DNA of 42,837 nt from a virus. The stretch spans positions 1 through 42,837 of IMG/VR virus record IMGVR_UViG_3300020497_000005; one strand, 5' to 3'. Made by a program: the position numbers and the translations under genes. How positions within the stretch are numbered: the first letter of the stretch is position 1; the number at the start of each line of letters is the position of its first letter. Below the pieces are notes generated by a model. The model made no database searches, was not told the DNA's origin, and worked only from the letters and a program-made list of their open reading frames with translations. Of this stretch, positions 24,083-31,471 are shown one piece after another.

Positions 24083-24325
24083 TTACAATTTTTTGTATTT
24101 GAATACTTTTGAAATATCTGTGGTAAAAAACTTACCCTGTGATTCAGCCATTCTAAATTTTGTATATACATTATGAGGAACAGCCTCATACTCGTATTTC
24201 ATACCATTTTTAAATTCTGCTATTAATTTTTTAGTTTCTGTATCGTATTCAGTTTTTACGATATTTGTTGACTCAATTTCGTTAATAATTTTAGTCCCGT
24301 CTATTGTTTCTTTTTTTATTGCCAT
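24083..24325 (-). CDS. KTSC domain protein
   Basis: This 80-residue protein fits the KTSC pattern: ST(S)N/VKTEYD, LIAEFKNGMKYEYEAVPHNVYTKF and the MAESQGKFFTTDI stretch matching the A-x-S-x-G-x-F-F end. KTSC domains are small proteins named for a KTSC motif and suspected to bind nucleic acid or act with RNA-modifying proteins; the function is not established. The start overlaps the end of the upstream gene by 35 bases, a tight operon arrangement with the nucleotidyltransferase-fold gene downstream. Confidence 0.75.
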   Translation of the reverse strand: MAIKKETIDGTKIINEIESTNIVKTEYDTETKKLIAEFKNGMKYEYEAVPHNVYTKFRMAESQGKFFTTDISKVFKYKKL

Positions 24326-24623
24326 TTTTTAAAGGTGTTTCTAAATCAATTATTTGTAATTTATTCATAAGATAATTGTTAAACTCATTATTATCAACAT
24401 CACCGAAAAAACTTCTTAATTCTGAATAGACATTATCCCTTAATGTTGAGAATTTTTGAAAATTTCTCATAATATCATTTGGGTAATATGGTGGTTTTTT
24501 AATATCTTCATCTGACCAACCTTCTCGTTGGAAAGCCAACCTAAGATTCCTATAAGTCTCTATTAGTTCATTATCAATACCTAAAGCCTCAATATATTTT
24601 TTCCAAGCGTCTTTATATTCCAT
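24291..24623 (-). CDS. Unrecognised 110-residue protein
   Basis: A helical, charged protein starting MEYKDAWKKYIEALG, not recognised. The open frame extends a further 116 codons upstream, but that part lies opposite the start of the clpC-like gene and has the odd composition of an antisense shadow. The ATG at 24623 is preferred because a late-type TATTTATA core lies three bases upstream (24627-24634). It overlaps the KTSC gene by 35 bases. Confidence 0.6.
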   Translation of the reverse strand: MEYKDAWKKYIEALGIDNELIETYRNLRLAFQREGWSDEDIKKPPYYPNDIMRNFQKFSTLRDNVYSELRSFFGDVDNNEFNNYLMNKLQIIDLETPLKNGNKKRNNRRD

Positions 24624-24626
24624 TTT

Positions 24627-24634
24627 TATAAATA
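24627..24634 (-). promoter_or_regulatory. Putative late-type promoter motif
   Basis: The minus strand reads AATATATTTATAAAAATG. The core ends three bases before the ATG at 24623 and heads the leftward late block. Confidence 0.4.
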
Positions 24635-24649
24635 TATTCAAAAAATGTT

Positions 24650-24679
24650 TTGTTATTTCAAAAATAGGTATTACTTTTG
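24650..24679 (+). promoter_or_regulatory. Bacteroidetes-type promoter of the clpC-like gene
   Basis: TTG (24650-24652), a 19-bp spacer and TACTTTTG (24672-24679) match the TTG-N19-TAnnTTTG consensus. Transcription should start near 24686, giving a leader of about 50 bases. Confidence 0.75.
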
Positions 24680-24735
24680 TCCAATCATTTGAAATAATGA
24701 AATTAACCCTTATACTTAAATAAAACAAATTAATT

Positions 24736-26787
24736 ATGATAGAATCTATGGATGGTAACGAAGGAAGAGGTAAAAACACAAGTATTACCGAATCAGCAAC
24801 ACCAGTGTTGGACAATTTTAGTCGAGATTTAATAAAATTGGCTGAAGAAGGGAAATTAGACCCCGTTATTGGTAGAGAAAGTGAAATTACGAGAATCGCC
24901 CAAATTCTTTCTCGTAGAAAGAAAAATAACCCAATTATTATTGGAGAACCTGGTTGTGGTAAAACCGCCATCGTTGAGGGTCTGGCAATTAAAATCTACA
25001 ATGGGGATTGTCCAAGAAATTTAATGGATAAAAGAATTGTATCGTTAGATATGATATCAATCGTTGCTGGAACAAAGTATCGTGGTCAATTTGAAGAACG
25101 AATGAAAATAATTATTGAAGAATTACAAAACGCACCAAATATCATCGTATTCATTGATGAGATTCATACCATCGTTGGTGCGGGAAATTCATCCGGGTCA
25201 ATGGATGCGTCAAACATCTTTAAACCAGCTCTTGCTCGTGGAGAAATCCAATGTGTTGGAGCAACAACATTAGATGAATATAGAAAAAACTTTGAAAAAG
25301 ATGGAGCGTTAGAAAGACGTTTTCAAAAAGTTGTTGTTGATTCACCAACCAAAGAAGAGACATTACTTATCTTGGAACAATCAAAAGAAAAATATGAATC
25401 TTACCACAAGGTTACCTATTCCAATGAGATTTTAAATCTATGTGTTGATTTGGCGGAGAGATATATCACCGATAGAGAATTTCCGGACAAAGCGTTTGAC
25501 ATCCTTGATGAGGTTGGTGCAAGAAGTCAGGTGGAAATTAAGATGCCAGACTCAATAGAAAAGTTGAAACTCCAAGCGTCCGATATTAAACAACAAAAAA
25601 TGGATGTTGTTAAACGACAAGATTATGAGGAAGCTGCAAATCTTCGTGATAAAGAAAAGAGAGTGTTAAATAAACTTGAGTCTGAAAAGAAAAAGTTTGA
25701 AGAGGACCTTCTTACTAATAAGAAAGAAATCACCATTGATTTGGTTTATGAGGTTGTATCCAACATCACCAAAATTCCAATCACCAAATTAAACTCTGAT
25801 GAGACTAAATTATTATCCGAAATGGAAGGTAATTTATGTGATAAGGTTATTGGACAATCTGAAGCTGTTTCAAAAATTGCCAAGTCAATCAGAAGAAATA
25901 GAATCGGGATTAAAGACCCAAACAAACCAATTGGTTCATTCATCTTTTTAGGGTCAACCGGTGTTGGTAAAACATATTTAGCAAAACAACTCGCCAAACA
26001 AATGTTCGGTAGTGAGGATAATATGATTCGTGTGGATATGTCAGAATACCAAGAAAAACATACCATATCAAGATTAATCGGAGCACCTAGCGGATATGTT
26101 GGGTATGAAGATGGGGGACAACTAACCGAACAGGTTAAAAATAAACCATATTCTGTTATTCTATTTGATGAGGTTGAGAAAGCTCATAAAGATATTTTCT
26201 CCACACTTCTTCAAGTATTGGATGAAGGACACCTAACCGATAGTTTAGGGAAAAAAATCAATTTCAAAAATTGTGTGATTATTATGACCTCAAATGTCGG
26301 AGCAAAAAAATTACAAGATTTTGGTTCAGGTGTTGGTTTTAAAACTGGGTCAAGTACCTATGTTGAGGAAGAATATCGTAGAGATGTTTTGAAAAAGGAA
26401 TTAAAGAAATTCTTTACTCCGGAATTCTTAAATCGTGTAGACGAGATTGTAATCTTTAATTCTTTAGTGAAAGAAGATGTTAAAAAAATTGTGAAATTAG
26501 AATTGGATATTCTAACTAAAAGATTAGTTGGAATGAAATACAACATCACTTTTGATGGTAGTGTTTTAGATTTAATATCTGATGTTGGATTTGATGAGAC
26601 CTACGGAGCAAGACCGATTAAACGAGCTATCCAAGACAAACTTGAGGATTTTGTATCAGAGGAGATTATAAAAGGAAATGTGGTTGAAAACACCCCATAC
26701 ACAATTATCTCTGTGGATAAAGAAATTAAATTTCAAGAGGTTGTTGAAGTTGTGAAAAAGACAAGAAAGAAAAAGGGGGATGTATAA
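24736..26787 (+). CDS. clpC: ClpC-like AAA+ unfoldase lacking the N-terminal adaptor domain
   Basis: This 683-residue protein has two AAA+ modules. Module 1 has Walker A GEPGCGKT (residues 70-77) and Walker B VFIDEIH (D141, E142). Module 2 has Walker A GSTGVGKT (406-413) and Walker B LFDEVEKAH. Between them is a UVR-like middle segment (QDYEEAANLRDKE, near 295-307), which points to ClpC rather than ClpB or ClpA. The ClpP-docking loop is retained as SGVGFK near 531-536. Cellular ClpC has an extra 150-residue N-domain for adaptors; here the protein begins directly with the conserved TPVLDNFSRDL linker. It would unfold substrates for host ClpP, possibly with altered choice of substrate. It has its own host-type promoter and terminator and lies 2.4 kb from the tmRNA gene, which tags proteins for such proteases. 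Confidence 0.9.
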   Translation: MIESMDGNEGRGKNTSITESATPVLDNFSRDLIKLAEEGKLDPVIGRESEITRIAQILSRRKKNNPIIIGEPGCGKTAIVEGLAIKIYNGDCPRNLMDKRIVSLDMISIVAGTKYRGQFEERMKIIIEELQNAPNIIVFIDEIHTIVGAGNSSGSMDASNIFKPALARGEIQCVGATTLDEYRKNFEKDGALERRFQKVVVDSPTKEETLLILEQSKEKYESYHKVTYSNEILNLCVDLAERYITDREFPDKAFDILDEVGARSQVEIKMPDSIEKLKLQASDIKQQKMDVVKRQDYEEAANLRDKEKRVLNKLESEKKKFEEDLLTNKKEITIDLVYEVVSNITKIPITKLNSDETKLLSEMEGNLCDKVIGQSEAVSKIAKSIRRNRIGIKDPNKPIGSFIFLGSTGVGKTYLAKQLAKQMFGSEDNMIRVDMSEYQEKHTISRLIGAPSGYVGYEDGGQLTEQVKNKPYSVILFDEVEKAHKDIFSTLLQVLDEGHLTDSLGKKINFKNCVIIMTSNVGAKKLQDFGSGVGFKTGSSTYVEEEYRRDVLKKELKKFFTPEFLNRVDEIVIFNSLVKEDVKKIVKLELDILTKRLVGMKYNITFDGSVLDLISDVGFDETYGARPIKRAIQDKLEDFVSEEIIKGNVVENTPYTIISVDKEIKFQEVVEVVKKTRKKKGDV

Positions 26788-26839
26788 TCCCCCCTTTAAA
26801 TACCAAAAAAAATAACCCCACCTTTCGGAGGGGTTTTTT
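26772..26839 (+). terminator. Double hairpin terminator after the clpC-like gene
   Basis: AAAGGGGGAT/ATCCCCC spans the stop codon (26772-26797). A second stem, AACCCC/GGGGTT (26814-26835), with an inner CC-TTTC-GG, is followed by TTTTTT. The second is the stronger terminator. Confidence 0.8.
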
Positions 26840-26841
26840 AT

Positions 26842-27663
26842 TTAAAACTTATAAAAATATTTTGAATCCGTTTTATATAAATATTTTTTATATCCCAAAT
26901 CCTGAATCATCTTTTTACCGGTCTCTATTCCACTATAAACATCCTCAACAACCACATATTCATTTTTAGTGTGATAGTTGTAATAACCTATCGCAAAATT
27001 GATACAGGAGAAGTCAAAAATGTTTTTTAAAGCGTAAACATCGGTATAAGGATGTGATTGGTAATCGTGTCTACCCTGAAACCCCTCGTTTAACGCAACA
27101 TCACAAATTTTAAAGAACTCCCCATCTCTATCAAATAATTGAGTCCCCATACAAAATTCACTAACCATAACATTTCCTGGAGCATCAAACTGAATCCCAT
27201 AACCAACATTCATAAAGAAGTCAGGGCTTGCTTTTTTGGACCCGTGACATCCGGTTTCTTCTGATACAAAGAATGCCGCCTTTAGATTTGGTAATTCTTT
27301 TAATAATTCCAAACAAGCATAAACACCACATTTATCATCACCACCAATTCCGGTTGGATGTCCAAAATGATTATAAGCCTTTAATGATGGTTTTTTTTGA
27401 CCTTGTTCATTTAATAAAATTTCTTCAGTTACGATAATATTATCTAATGAATGAACGGTGTCTGTATGAGCAATAACACAAGGAAAATAATCAATAAATT
27501 CGTCTGTTTGTTTTATAGCGTAGATATTATTATGTTCATCCACATTGAAGGGAATCCCATTTTCCTCTAACCAATTGATTAGAAATTCTACCATAAGGTC
27601 TTCTTGATATGTTTTTGTCGGAACCGACAATACATCTTTTAATAATTGATAATTTCTTTCCAT
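26842..27663 (-). CDS. M20/M42-type zinc aminopeptidase-like protein (PepT-like)
   Basis: This 273-residue protein has the metal-binding pattern of co-catalytic zinc peptidases: H66-x-D68 in AHTDTVH, GGDD near 107-110, SEETGC with the catalytic Glu pair near 135, D160 in FDAPG, and H231 in YYNYHTKNEY. That order fits M20 (peptidase T-like) or M42 enzymes, but the protein is shorter than typical PepT (about 400), so the lid or dimerisation domain is reduced. Such enzymes remove residues from short peptides. Beside a ClpC-like unfoldase and tmRNA/SmpB it could recycle degradation products. That link is inferred. A -7 element TATATTTG ends four bases before the ATG, so the mRNA is probably leaderless. 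Confidence 0.8.
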   Translation of the reverse strand: MERNYQLLKDVLSVPTKTYQEDLMVEFLINWLEENGIPFNVDEHNNIYAIKQTDEFIDYFPCVIAHTDTVHSLDNIIVTEEILLNEQGQKKPSLKAYNHFGHPTGIGGDDKCGVYACLELLKELPNLKAAFFVSEETGCHGSKKASPDFFMNVGYGIQFDAPGNVMVSEFCMGTQLFDRDGEFFKICDVALNEGFQGRHDYQSHPYTDVYALKNIFDFSCINFAIGYYNYHTKNEYVVVEDVYSGIETGKKMIQDLGYKKYLYKTDSKYFYKF

Positions 27664-27667
27664 AGCA

Positions 27668-27675
27668 CAAATATA
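27668..27675 (-). promoter_or_regulatory. Bacteroidetes-type -7 element, leaderless configuration
   Basis: The minus strand reads TATATTTG, then four bases, then the ATG at 27663, the same spacing as for the archaemetzincin and smpB genes. No TTG is found at the -33 position (TTT instead). Confidence 0.55.
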
Positions 27676-27704
27676 GGGAAAATAATTAACATAAAAACAT
27701 TATT

Positions 27705-29066
27705 TTAATTTATTCTAACAAAACCCTCAAATAATTCGGGTGAAACTAAAAAGTTATTAAATTCTTCTTCGGTATAACTTCTACGAGCAACACCAGTTTT
27801 AGTGAAAACATCCATGTGTATTCTATTTGTTTCCGGGTCAATTTCTCTAAGAAAAAATTCTCTACCATATGAAGTTTTACTTCTAGTATTAATTGGGTAT
27901 TTAGAGACAACTCTATCGTAGATATTTGAATATTCTAAAATATCCACATACTTATCAGATTCTTCTAATTCCTCAAGTATTTCATCTAATTCTTCACCTA
28001 TTACGCGATTAAGTCGTTCTTCGTCAAAATCATTACATTGTATTTCATAACGATATTCATCCCATCCACCAGTGTTAAATGTGTGTCCGATATCTGTTAA
28101 AACACCATTGATATTTTTGGTGGGGTCTTGACTAATCTTAAACATTGACAATAAAAGTCCAACAGTGGTATAATAAGTTTCAAAACAATCTATGTTGATT
28201 AACCCATAATTTTGGAAAATTTCACAAAGTTCATCTTTAATTTCTTTTTTAGCCTTATCGTGACGACACCCATTTTCAAGGTCCACATATTCTTCTAACA
28301 TACTTTCAACTTTACCTCCGAACATATCCATTAATTTTTTAGCAGCCTTTTCTTTGGTTTCCTCGCCATCTAACGAAATTAAATCAGGTGAAATATATTT
28401 TAAAATTTGTTTTAATTTACCCTTATTTTCATCTGAAAACCAACCGAAAAAATACCCCCCTTCCCAATCATCGGCGGCTACATTATAATCAACATAATCA
28501 TATGTGTCGCCGTAATATGAAAATAAACTATTAACATAATAAACATCATCTTCCTCAACATCAAATAATTTAACATAATCTTCTATATTGTCAAATCGTA
28601 ATTTGATTGTGCTTTTACCTGGATTTTTTTCGTTGTAATTAAATTTATAAACTAAATCGTCAGCACGTTCCATTTCATTAGATGACACCGGTTCACCATT
28701 CTTAATCTTAACCAATAATTCATAAATTGGACTATAACCAATTATGGGTTCAAGTTCCGATTTAACTTCATTAGGTAACTCATAAAATAATTCTTTCCTA
28801 TCAATAAGTCTATATCTCATAGCCTCACTGCCCAAATAAAGTATTTCATTATCGGGACCTTTATGAATAACATATATTTGGATAGGTTCTTTATCTTTAT
28901 CAATAATAAAGTAAGTATTTCCATCCCGAAATTCATCCCATTTAGATTTTATCGAAGGAGGAGCGTAATATATAAAAGAATCGTAATCCATTGGTTCAAC
29001 AATTAACCAATCGTCATTGTCAAATATTGTTTTAAATTCCCCGTGAGAGTCGTTTTTATCGGGCAT
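27705..29066 (-). CDS. Unrecognised acidic 453-residue protein
   Basis: This protein is not recognised. It is acidic and Tyr-rich throughout, with an N-terminal segment (DNDDWLIVEPMDYDSFIYYAPPS...YFIIDKDK) that looks like a beta-rich domain and recurs in many hypothetical phage proteins. It has a central helical region and a C-terminal arm ending ELFEGFVRIN. No metal, nucleotide or membrane motif is visible. It is divergent from the tmRNA gene, with only 77 bases between them; its upstream region on the minus strand contains TATTTATT, a weak form of the late-type motif. The function is unknown. Confidence 0.6.
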   Translation of the reverse strand: MPDKNDSHGEFKTIFDNDDWLIVEPMDYDSFIYYAPPSIKSKWDEFRDGNTYFIIDKDKEPIQIYVIHKGPDNEILYLGSEAMRYRLIDRKELFYELPNEVKSELEPIIGYSPIYELLVKIKNGEPVSSNEMERADDLVYKFNYNEKNPGKSTIKLRFDNIEDYVKLFDVEEDDVYYVNSLFSYYGDTYDYVDYNVAADDWEGGYFFGWFSDENKGKLKQILKYISPDLISLDGEETKEKAAKKLMDMFGGKVESMLEEYVDLENGCRHDKAKKEIKDELCEIFQNYGLINIDCFETYYTTVGLLLSMFKISQDPTKNINGVLTDIGHTFNTGGWDEYRYEIQCNDFDEERLNRVIGEELDEILEELEESDKYVDILEYSNIYDRVVSKYPINTRSKTSYGREFFLREIDPETNRIHMDVFTKTGVARRSYTEEEFNNFLVSPELFEGFVRIN

Positions 29067-29099
29067 AGATATTTATTTTAATAATAAATATATTTTTAT

Positions 29100-29129
29100 T
29101 TGGAATTATCTAAAAATGTATTATCTTTG
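29100..29129 (+). promoter_or_regulatory. Bacteroidetes-type promoter of the tmRNA gene
   Basis: TTG (29100-29102), a 19-bp spacer and TATCTTTG (29122-29129) form a perfect consensus. Transcription should start near 29136, leaving a short leader for RNase P to remove before the mature 5' end at 29144. Confidence 0.85.
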
Positions 29130-29143
29130 TATCAGAATAATAA

Positions 29144-29554
29144 GGGGATGACCGGTATTGATTGGTATTATTAATTATTCGGGGCACGTAGTGAGATGTT
29201 CTCTATCACTTAAATCTATGGGTAACAAAATTCTAAATGGCAACATTTTAAACAAAATGGCTCTAGTAGGTCTTGTACGTCAAGATGAGCTTGTGAACGT
29301 AGCGTAAGCAAACACACATTAGGGTCGGTGGACAGATACCCAGTAACAGGAGTCCAATAAGGTGTAATACCACCCGAAGATGTATTAGGAGTCTCGTTCA
29401 GGGAGCTACTTCAACACAAGTGAACCCGACACAGTTATTGGTAACGATGTTAAAATAGGAACCAAATATTTGTCAGTTGAGAATTAATTGAATAAACGTG
29501 TAGTCCTTAATTTTTAAGGTAAACAAGAAAGGGGTTCGATTCCCCTCATCTCCA
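29144..29554 (+). ncRNA. ssrA: Transfer-messenger RNA (tmRNA)
   Basis: This 411-nt RNA has a tRNA-like domain at its ends: the acceptor GGGGATG (29144-29150) pairs with CATCTCC (29547-29553) over seven pairs, with discriminator A at 29554, and the T-arm AGGGG-TTCGATT-CCCCT lies just before. The 3' CCA is not encoded (CTG follows) and must be added. The 5' end GGGGATGACCGGTATTGATTGG matches bacterial tmRNA starts. A tag reading frame, probably resuming at GGC 29239 and ending at TAA 29305, encodes 22 residues that begin GNILNKMALV and end DELVNVA. After it come further hairpins consistent with pseudoknots. tmRNA charged with alanine enters stalled ribosomes with SmpB and adds a degradation tag. 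A perfect host-type promoter lies upstream and a terminator downstream. smpB is encoded 0.5 kb away on the other strand. Confidence 0.93.
29239..29307 (+). other. tmRNA tag-peptide reading frame
   Basis: Twenty-two sense codons run from GGC to GCG, followed by TAA. The resume codon GGC is placed about 21 bases after a possible pseudoknot and fits the Gly start of Bacteroidetes tags such as GENNYALAA. A later GGT (29269), preceded by CTAGTA, is an alternative that would give a 12-residue tag. The C-terminal residues VNVA differ from the usual LAA. Confidence 0.6.
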
Positions 29555-29580
29555 CTGGTGAGTCCCATCACCTCCACACA

Positions 29581-29610
29581 AAAAAGAGACCTAAATGGTC
29601 TCTTTTTTTA
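29581..29610 (+). terminator. Terminator of the tmRNA gene
   Basis: AAAAAGAGACC and GGTCTCTTTTT pair around TAAAT, followed by a T-run. It lies 26 bases after the mature tmRNA 3' end. Confidence 0.85.
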
Positions 29611-29625
29611 TTGATAATCACCAAT

Positions 29626-29649
29626 AAAAAAACCACCCGAAGGTGGTTT
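29626..29649 (-). terminator. Terminator for the minus-strand membrane protein gene
   Basis: On the minus strand AAACCACC-TTCG-GGTGGTTT is followed by a T-run. It faces the tmRNA terminator and ends the unit at 29674-30018. Confidence 0.8.
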
Positions 29650-29673
29650 GTTATCAGTTCAAATGTTTATTTT

Positions 29674-30018
29674 TTAATCTTTTAATACTTGTTTATCCCC
29701 AACCGGAGATGTAAATTTATTTGTTAATTTATCTAATCTTGAATCAAAAATTCTATATGTGTCGTTGATTGTCTTATTGATATACTGATTTATTTCAGTA
29801 TGTAATCTATTAACCCTATCAACCTCACCATCTATACGACGATTAAGAGTGTCTCCTTCTCTATTTATCTCATTAAAGATATGTCCTTGGACTTGTTCTA
29901 ATTGCTTACATTTATTTTTTAATCTGTTAATCTGAATGCACATTATAACCATAACCACAACTCCCAGTACCCCGAGAACCAAACCTATACCCATAATGAA
30001 CGATGTTAAATCTACCAT
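29674..30018 (-). CDS. Small membrane-anchored coiled-coil protein
   Basis: This 114-residue protein has one strong membrane segment near residues 7-28 (MGIGLVLGVLGVVVMVIMCIQI), a short basic stretch, and then a helical coiled-coil-like region of about 60 residues (HIFNEINREGDTLNRRIDGEVDRV). It has no lipobox and few cysteines. The architecture is that of a signal-anchored protein with a soluble helical domain, as seen in inner-membrane spanin subunits or lysis regulators, but no family is recognised. It lies between the tmRNA and smpB genes with its own terminator. No host-type promoter is evident close to its start. Confidence 0.6.
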   Translation of the reverse strand: MVDLTSFIMGIGLVLGVLGVVVMVIMCIQINRLKNKCKQLEQVQGHIFNEINREGDTLNRRIDGEVDRVNRLHTEINQYINKTINDTYRIFDSRLDKLTNKFTSPVGDKQVLKD

Positions 30019-30070
30019 AATTTCTTTTTTTTATTTGTTTATTATTGAACTGATGATTAAATATAATAAA

Positions 30071-30096
30071 AAAAAGGGACTATTTCAAGTCCCTTT
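30071..30096 (-). terminator. Terminator overlapping the smpB stop codon
   Basis: On the minus strand AAAAGGGACT pairs with AGTCCCTTTT around TGAAAT and is followed by TTTT. The stem starts inside the last smpB codons. Confidence 0.8.
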
Positions 30097-30517
30097 TCAT
30101 ATCTCTCTCTATGTCCCTCTCTTTAATTGAGAATCTTTTATCGTGTATTTTCTTCCCTTTGGCAAGAGCAATTTCCATTTTAATTAATCCGGTGTCGTTT
30201 ATGAAGACGCGATAAGGAACGATTGTGGTACCGTTGATTAACTCATTCTCCAACTTAATAAGTTCTTTTCGTTTGGCTAATAGTTTTCTATCCTTTACGG
30301 TCTCGTGGAACGACCCAAACCCATAATCGGAGATGTTCATCCCCTTTATAAATAACTCCCCGTTATTAAAATAACAATACCCTTCAGAGATGGATACCTT
30401 CCCCTGACGAATGGACTTTACCTCTGAACCAACTAGTTTGATTCCAACAATTAGTGTCTGTAGGAATGAATACTCAAACTTGGCTTTCTTATTGACTATG
30501 TTTATTGATTTTTTCAT
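30080..30517 (-). CDS. smpB: SmpB, tmRNA-binding protein
   Basis: This 145-residue protein is the obligate partner of tmRNA, binding its tRNA-like domain and filling the decoding site of stalled ribosomes. SmpB signatures are clear: NKKAKFEYSF at the start, VGIKLVGSEVKSIRQGKVSISEGYC, ELFIKGMNISDY, RKLLAKRKELIKLE, GTTIVPYRVFIN, IALAKGKKIHDKR and the basic C-terminal tail. The frame is open further upstream, but the start at 30517 is set by homology and by a perfect host-type promoter whose -7 element ends four bases before this ATG, so the mRNA should be leaderless. Finding smpB next to a phage tmRNA gene strongly suggests that both work as a matched pair. It is followed by a terminator that overlaps its stop. 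Confidence 0.95.
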   Translation of the reverse strand: MKKSINIVNKKAKFEYSFLQTLIVGIKLVGSEVKSIRQGKVSISEGYCYFNNGELFIKGMNISDYGFGSFHETVKDRKLLAKRKELIKLENELINGTTIVPYRVFINDTGLIKMEIALAKGKKIHDKRFSIKERDIERDMKRDLK

Positions 30518-30521
30518 AGGA

Positions 30522-30551
30522 CAAAGATAATATAAAAATTGATATAAACAA
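30522..30551 (-). promoter_or_regulatory. Bacteroidetes-type promoter of smpB, leaderless
   Basis: The minus strand shows TTG (30551-30549), a 19-bp spacer, TATCTTTG (30529-30522) and then TCCT before the ATG at 30517. Confidence 0.85.
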
Positions 30552-30582
30552 AAAAAGGTGATACAAATTAATGTACCACCTT
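30550..30582 (-). terminator. Terminator of the large ncRNA
   Basis: On the minus strand AAGGTGGTACA pairs with TGTATCACCTT around TTAATT, followed by TTTTTTT. It ends directly at the -33 element of the smpB promoter. Confidence 0.85.
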
Positions 30583-31465
30583 CTTGGCTTAATACGATGA
30601 GAATACTCGTCTTATTGAGAATCTTCGGAAGGATTATTGTTTCCCTTCTTTTCCACATTCTTTTGGAATGTAATCCTCAGTGATAATTGGTTAGACCAAT
30701 CACTCCTTGAGTCGCAAACTACTCTCTTATTACTACACTCTCTTTAATCTTGCGAACTAATTAATCCTTGCGGGATTAGAGGTTTTTGGTAAGAATACAC
30801 ATCAACTTGCGGTTTTTGTGTGCTACGGACATCCCGTAACTAAGTAATCACCTATCATTTACGACTATCAGACACTTTTGCTTTTTTCTGTTTAGTTTTT
30901 CACCATATTGAAAATAGTAATTGTGTTGTGGATGTGTCGAAGAAGGGGTCTGATATAAGCTTTGTTATCTTTTGAACAACAAAATACTAACCTCCTCCGT
31001 GTAATGTCCCCATTACGAAATTTCAAGTGTAGTTCATATTAACATCTTGGTAGATGTTTGATAGGGATAAAATCGACACCACTCGTTCTTTATCTTACCT
31101 TTCGGTTTTAACTCAACTCTAATTTTGGAACCCGCAATTACACATTTGGAAATATGTTTCTTACTTGATTCCTATGGGTTATTTTTATTGGTGTTCCCAC
31201 CTCAACCGGACAATCCACATTGCCAAGTTAGTATTCCATTTCCCTACGAAGTTATCCTCGGTACTACAGGACTACTAATATCCCACTTGCTTACTCGAGT
31301 TCGGTTTCCCAAACCACAAAATCACTAACACAAATGATTTCATTTTATCCCCGTTTCCGGGATTATTTAAAGATGATAAGCCACCTATTATCTTTGATAC
31401 AACACCGAAGTGTTATAATGGATAATCTAAAATTTCTAAGAACGTCTTTAAGGTTTCCCTTAATT
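30553..31465 (-). ncRNA. Large structured non-coding RNA, about 0.9 kb, family not identified
   Basis: About 910 bases lack any credible protein gene but are framed by a perfect host-type promoter (31472-31501) and a terminator (30550-30582) on the minus strand. The predicted transcript is dense in hairpins with stable tetraloops, all read on the minus strand: AACAC-TTCG-GTGTT (31414-31401), CCCG-GAAA-CGGG (31361-31350), ACC-GAAA-GGT (31106-31097), AACATCT-ACCA-AGATGTT (31058-31041), GTAATG-GGGA-CATTAC (31016-31001), TAATCC-CGCAA-GGATTA (30778-30762), ATTGGT-CTA-ACCAAT (30700-30686) and ACATTC-CAAAA-GAATGT (30671-30655). It lies between tRNA-like genes and smpB. Very large phage RNAs near tRNAs are known (GOLLD, ROOL). 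This may be such an RNA or a new family; I cannot match it by eye. Confidence 0.8.
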
Positions 31466-31471
31466 GTTTTA

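Noticed and set aside
24624-24971. Upstream extension of the minus-strand gene at 24291
   Set aside because: The extra 116 codons lie opposite the clpC-like gene start and its promoter. A late-type motif sits just before the internal ATG at 24623.
26876-26883. Late-type TATTTATA core within the peptidase gene
   Set aside because: Such an AT-rich 8-mer is expected by chance about twenty times in this window over both strands. Only copies close to start codons in the sense direction were kept.
29555-29575. Small hairpin GGTGA/TCACC directly after the tmRNA
   Set aside because: It may be part of the 3' trailer removed during maturation. It is too small and undiagnostic to call as a separate element.
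31125-31328. A 67-codon plus-strand frame inside the large ncRNA region
   Set aside because: It lies opposite a transcript framed by a strong promoter and terminator, has no promoter of its own, and its composition (many Pro, Phe, His) is not like the other genes.
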